Shown here piece by piece: positions 58,901-64,000 of a DNA stretch of 64,000 nucleotides. Positions within the stretch are counted from its first letter, which is position 1; each line of letters starts with the position of its first letter. The notes under the pieces are model-generated. The model had not been told where the DNA came from, made no database searches, and saw only the letters and a program-made list of their open reading frames with translations. Origin of the DNA: Pyrus communis (taxonomy: Eukaryota; Streptophyta; Magnoliopsida; Rosales; Rosaceae); contig NC_084805.1 of NCBI RefSeq assembly GCF_963583255.1, positions 6,626,827-6,690,826 on the forward strand, read 5' to 3'. The position numbers were made by a program, and so were the translations under genes.

Positions 58901-61799
58901 TTATGCTTGTTGTAAAGCTCTGTTTTGCTTTGTATTTGAAATTAAATTATTGGAGTTAAATAAGGAATTTTATTTTTAAAGAACAAACATACAAAGATCA
59001 CATTTAAATATACGTACAAGGAATAAAAAAATAGTGAAAATATGACTTTAGTCCTTTAAATTCAGTTTTCTTCATATAAAACCCTGCATAACTTTTTTAC
59101 TCAAAGAAAACCCAATGACTAGGATCCACATAAGCAAATTCATTAACTTCATATTAATTCACACATTTTACATTTTTCGCATGCCTAAAATACCCTATTA
59201 CATACTTGATGTAGACAATTAATTGTAAGGAAATAGTAAATGATTTTGCAACAAGAAAAAAAAAAGACATTAATGTTAAAAATTTATTGCATATTAATTT
59301 TTTACAAAGGTTTTGAATTTTCATAAAACTATTCGATTCAGTTTTTTCACCCTACTCTTGAATACTTTTGAATTTATCATTTTTTATTAATATATTAGAA
59401 CATTGTATTTACCTACAACAATTATACGATGGGTGTAATGTAATATCTTTCTTTACAATGATACAAAATATTGTATGTACCAACAGCAAAACTTGCCTAA
59501 CATAAGTACTTGTACATGGAAAATAATTTACCTATAACAAAAGAAATGCAGTTTGATGTATAAAATCAACAATATTATGTTCCACTCATGTTTATACAAC
59601 AACAAAACGTGTCTAACATATATAACAATACATAGAAAATAATTTACCTACAAGTTAGAGGAATGTTATTTGATTCAAAATATATAACATAGGTGTAGTA
59701 TTTTTTTTTTAAATAATTGGAACAAACTAATTTACCTACCAATTAATATGGATAAAACTGCTACAAAATATATCACGAAAAAAAAAACTACTTTTCTAGT
59801 TTGACATAGATACGGTTAATGCAAACACTTTTTTCATTTTATTTCACTTTTTCTACTACTTTTAATTTGGCATAAATTTAGGAATTTGAAAAAGGGACCA
59901 TAAAGCATGAGTGGCATGAGTGTAAATAAATTGCATTAATAGGTCAATAGTGTTCCTATATGTTTGCAAATTTTAAATTTGAGCTTAAACTGGATCTTTA
60001 AAGATAAATAGGTTTTTATATAGAAATAATGAATTGTAAGGATCAAAATATAAAGCACCCTAAAAAATATATATTTGTGAATAGTAATAGTACACATTTT
60101 GTGCCAAACCTCATAAAGTTTGTACCATAATTGAACCATCTCTCCATCAAGAATCTGATTGATAGCAAGTTATGCTATTTTCTAGTGAAACATTACCATG
60201 AATATTTGTCCACATGTCTTGCACCACTCTTTATAAGATGCAAGGACACTGTGATCATTGTGATGGGCATATGGATCCCATGTGTGGAATATTGGACATT
60301 TCCTTTAGAATACGAAGCTAAAAAGGAAAATATATTGTCACGTTTGGGCTAACTATATATATTTATGATTTTGTTCGTACTATTACTTAGAGTGATTATG
60401 ATGGTGTTTAGTGGAGACATATATTAACCACACCTAATAGGAAAATGACATGTGGACAATATGCTCAATGTGACGGTTGTACTCTTGACGTCTTGAGTAG
60501 ACAACAACATTACCTAAAGAGAATAAGACGTAGTATTGCTTAGGATAATGAGATTTTATGCCCACTAATCGACCATGTGCTCTCCCACCTGCCCATAATA
60601 CGATGTACCATAGGGACATAACCAGTTCAGTGATGGCATAAAATCGACTCTCCGGAGTGTGCCCTTGAGTGTCCAGTGCATATGCGTTTACCAACATGGA
60701 CCTTTAAGACTACTAGCTAGCAGGATTGCAAAGACTGACTTGCATCATTAACAACTGCCCAGTATGCTCTGCAGCCTCCCTTCCCACCTGCATGCTAGGT
60801 TTTTTTTTCCTATAAATAATCAGGTCAAACAGAGAAAATGGTAATTGTCACCTACTACTCAGAACTCTCCAAAGTTCTATTTTTCTCTCCACTACTTTTC
60901 TAACTTACACATTAGAGGCCTTTTGGCAAATACCCTCCCCATTTTTTCTGGATGTTAGGCTAACATTGTTTATTCTCTTGTAAATGAAATTTCGTCAAAT
61001 CAGCAGTGTACGAAATTTGCATCCACAATTCGTGCTTGCATTATGAAAAAAATTGAGTTATACTCAATACGTGCTTAGATATCTGAGTGAAGAAAGTAAA
61101 TTCCAAAATCTTTCTTTAGTGTTCTTCTTTCTTCATTCATCATTAATCATCGATCACGGCCCCCCACGCACTTTTTATTCGAGGACCAGGTCGCCGCGAA
61201 TTGGGATTGTCGCAACTTCATCGATGCCTGAAATCGTCACCACGATTGCGGTTGCAGTGCCATGCCATAGCCACGCCTGCGAAGCAACAGTAACAGTAGC
61301 AATGTCAGCAGCTGGGGTAGTGCGGCCCTACCATGTTCCGCCAACTCTAGCCGAATAGCCACCGCCAGTTGGCAACCACCCTACCGAAGTGTTGCCATTG
61401 GTTCAGCTGTCTCCTACTGAACGACGCTAAACACACAACACCCTATCCCCCTACCTTCCCTTCCCCAGGAGGCGGTCCCAATTTGAATCAATTTTGCAGC
61501 TCGAGCTGGTTAATCAACTATATCCATAATTGTATTCTATTTTACAGTATAGAAAACTAGATTTTAATCCTTAAATAAGATGAAGCTTAGAAAAATGTAT
61601 AAGATTAAAAATTGATTTTAGTCCCTAGACTCTATTTAATGCCAACATATGTATTCAATGTATCTCTTTATTTTATTTATATTTGTATGGTGTTCATAAA
61701 TTAAATTTTATGAAAATATTATAAATTTTAATTCTCATATGGTAGGTATCTTATATAAGAAAATGTTTTCGTAGAGATTTTTCGGAAACTTATGTTTTT
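58901..61799. other. AT-rich intergenic DNA, no gene recognised
   Basis: The frames at 60434-60697 (minus) and 61053-61358 (plus) have no domain I know. The region around 60420-60720 has more balanced base use than its surroundings and may be a fragment of an old element. Confidence 0.45.
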
Positions 61800-62090
61800 A
61801 CATTTTTTTCTTATGTACCACTAATTCATTACAATATATTTAGCTACGAACATTTTGGTACACTAGGTTAGTATAATATGTTTAGGTACGAACATTTTGG
61901 TACACTAGTTTAGTATAACATTTCGTTACACTAGTTTAGTACGATATATTTTGGTATGGAATTTTTGGTACACTTATGTTTTTGTATATTTTCTTATGTG
62001 TCACTAATTCACTACAATATATTTTGGTATACTAATTAGCAAAATATATTATGATACATACGTTTAAGTACACTAATTAGATGAAGTTAA
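61800..62090. repeat. Degenerate tandem repeat of about 35-45 bp
   Basis: The motif ACATTTTGGTACACTAGTTT followed by AGTATAAYAT recurs near 61850, 61895 and 61920, with weaker copies on to 62080 (TTTTGGTATACTAATTAG). The units are AT-rich with variable spacing. Confidence 0.65.
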
Positions 62091-63156
62091 ATAAAATTAA
62101 TGAATTAAAATGTGTATAATGACAAATTTAAAATTTAATGTAATGACATTACATAAGATATCTATTAAATTTAAAAAAAAAATATAATATAAATTTAAAT
62201 CAAATATACAATAAAGAACTAAAATTAATATCCAATCTAACATCAGGTGTTTTTTTTTTTTTTTTAATGTTGATCTTCTTCATTACAACCCTACACTCTC
62301 CCCCTCACTTCACTCACACTTAAAATATACAATGATAGTTTTTTTCTCTCTACTTCTAATTTCGTAATTTACACAACTCATAGTTTAATCCACTACTAAT
62401 CATATCAATATTGTGTTAACTTAACCAATTGCACAATCTGACAATTGTTGGAATTTATCATAAAAAATTTCAGTGCATTAATTAAAAATAGAATAAATCA
62501 ATCTAAATTGTAATTAATCCATTAATATTTTCGATATGAGAATATATTCTCCAACAATAATATTACTTTGAAAAATTTCTCCATACAAAGAGCTATATAT
62601 TTTCCTTGCAATGATATCTGGCGCATGCAAATAGAATGCGTGCCAAGCACTAAGAATCCAAGTGCATATATCTAATTCCAACTCATCTAATTAAGCACAG
62701 AATCTCTTTGCTTCCAAATGATCGATCAATCACATAAAACTCATAGTGTACGTGTGTATGATGTGAGAGCATAAATTAATTAATACAGGCTAACAAACAC
62801 CCACGTTCTACAAAAGTAAGTTAAGATTTGATTAGTTGTGAAAAATATATCCTAATCATTACTAATTATTGTTTTGTACATCTGCCACCAAAAAGTATAT
62901 ATATATCCTAATCATTACTAATTATTGTTCCGTGAGTCATTCATTGGTTATTTAAATCTCGGATCTGAACAAGGCCACCACTGTTAGAGAACGCTACATG
63001 TTAAATGAGTTAATCCATTGAACACATAACGATTTCTAAGAAGAGTGATAACGCTTACCACCAAATAAGGGTGGTGAGCAAATTAAAACTCTTATATTAT
63101 CGGTGATAATCTATTAGTTTACACCCTTGAATAAATTGATTTCCATTAAAGTTGAG
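62091..63156. other. AT-rich intergenic DNA with a 29-bp direct repeat
   Basis: ATATATCCTAATCATTACTAATTATTGTT occurs in two near-identical copies (about 62846 and 62902; the repeat shares its central CCTAATCATTACTAATTATT exactly). No gene is seen. Confidence 0.55.
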
Positions 63157-63452
63157 TGTTAAGAGATTAAAATTTTATTTTAGTTTTGTATATATCTACA
63201 CCTACACGCACGCCACACATAAATTTAGAATTCTTTACAATCTCACAATTCTCAAATAACAACTTCAATACTTTATTATTCTCCATAAGGAGGTATTTAT
63301 AAGATTACATAAGAGTAATGCAAGGAAATAAATCTAAACAATCATTTGTCAACAAGACAAGGAAACCTAGACCAAATCAAATCATATCAAAACCCTAATT
63401 AAATCATACAAAAAATCAAATCCTAAAATACTTTCCTTTTTATTTTCCAACA
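63157..63452 (-). repeat. 3' LTR of a minus-strand LTR retrotransposon (copia-like)
   Basis: Read on the minus strand it starts TGTTGGAAAATAAAAAGG (63452) and ends AATCTCTTAACA (63157). It contains a TATAAATACC promoter on the minus strand near 63295 and an AATAATAAAG poly(A)-type signal about 35 bp further. Just outside the start the minus strand reads GAGTTTGAGGAG, a polypurine tract. At 296 bp, with TGTTGG..AACA ends, it fits a copia-like or small non-autonomous element. Confidence 0.8.
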
Positions 63453-64000
63453 CTCCTCAAACTCATGATGTGAAATCATGACTAACTCCTCTTTTCGAAT
63501 GCCCAGCTAGAACTAGCGCCAATCTTTTTGAAAGCTTAGCAAATCACAATTAGTCAGAACTAACGCCTTTTTTTCAAATGCCCAGCTGGAACTAGCGCCA
63601 ATCTTTTTGAAAAGCCAACTAGAACAAACGTCTCTTTTCGAAAGCCCGACGAACAAATCATAATCCTCGGAACTAACGTCTCTTTTCGAAAGACCAACTG
63701 TAACTAGCGCTAATCTTTTCAAAAACCCAAATGTAACTAACATCTTTTTTCAGAAGCCTGATAAATAAGTCTTTTGATATGATGGAACTAACGCCTCTTT
63801 TCAAAAGTTCAGTTGAAACAAAAGCTAATCTTTTCGAAAGCCCAACTAAAACTAACGCCTCTTTTCGAAAGCCCCAATCACCAAATCTTTTTATTTTTCT
63901 TCAATTTTTTGTTTCATCCTTCTTGTTTTTTTTTATTCCTCAAACTCATAATCAACCTAAATTAAAAAAAAATAAAAAATAAAACAAAACCCAAAAGCCT
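63453..64000 (-). mobile_element. Internal 3' part of the LTR retrotransposon, cut by the window edge
   Basis: It begins at the polypurine tract and runs out of the window. Most of it (63490-63880) is a minisatellite of about 33 bp whose units alternate between CTAGCGCCAATCTTTTTGAAA-like and CTAACGCCTCTTTTCGAAAG-like forms. On the minus strand part of it is open (63743-63513) and reads as a repeated VGLSKRDVSS-like peptide, but no domain is visible. It may be untranslated. Confidence 0.65.

Noticed and set aside
60434..60697. 87-codon minus-strand frame
   Set aside because: There is no recognisable domain, splice context or homologous copy in the window.
1..64000. CRISPR arrays, operons, bacterial promoters and ribosome-binding sites
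   Set aside because: The window is plant nuclear DNA. No spaced direct-repeat array with unique spacers or prokaryotic gene organisation is present.

Overview
This is nuclear DNA of a flowering plant, most likely a dicot of the apple/pear tribe (Rosaceae, Maleae). The window has spliced genes with GT-AG introns, a cytosolic tRNA gene, and an AT-rich background packed with nested plant transposons. The family-level placement is inference from the look of several repeats, not a database result. Only three genes look intact: a glycine-rich RNA-binding protein (minus strand, 29113-29920), a secreted beta-1,3-glucanase with an X8 domain (plus strand, 39514-43332) and tRNA-Glu(TTC) (45523-45594).

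Layout. 1300-12732 holds a decayed Ty3/gypsy Tat-type element on the minus strand. It has gag, RT, two RNase H domains and integrase, then a tandem-repeat tract interrupted by a 1.66-kb insertion, an antisense extra ORF and the 3' LTR. Its 5' side abuts an endogenous caulimovirid fragment (12740-14457) whose leader and movement-protein start occur twice, head to head. A 5'-truncated LINE follows to about 16090. A very decayed Tekay/Del-like chromovirus occupies 17236-23740. 23745-29112 is MITEs, dispersed repeats and AT-rich DNA. The RNA-binding protein gene has a TATA box, a G-box and two evening elements upstream.

The main result is at 31956-51240. A Mutator-type MITE with perfect 9-bp target duplications (AACAAATAA) has its left tip at 31965-32019 and the rest at 50726-51231. 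Between them sit 18.7 kb bounded by perfect 8-bp duplications (CATATAAT). That segment begins with the left end of one hAT element, ends with the right end of a second hAT element in the same orientation, and carries the glucanase gene, the tRNA gene, two solo LTRs and a SINE. It has the structure expected of a hAT macrotransposon that moved a host gene.

51241-55060 has no gene I recognise. 55662-58891 is a Mutator-type element (9-bp duplication TTTAATTAA) that carries a frameshifted L-type lectin-domain fragment and was itself split by a 2.2-kb solo LTR (5-bp duplication CACTC). The right edge (63157-64000) is the 3' end of a minus-strand LTR retrotransposon with a minisatellite that continues beyond the window.

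The genes do not form a pathway. The history is one of layered insertions around two ordinary plant genes.
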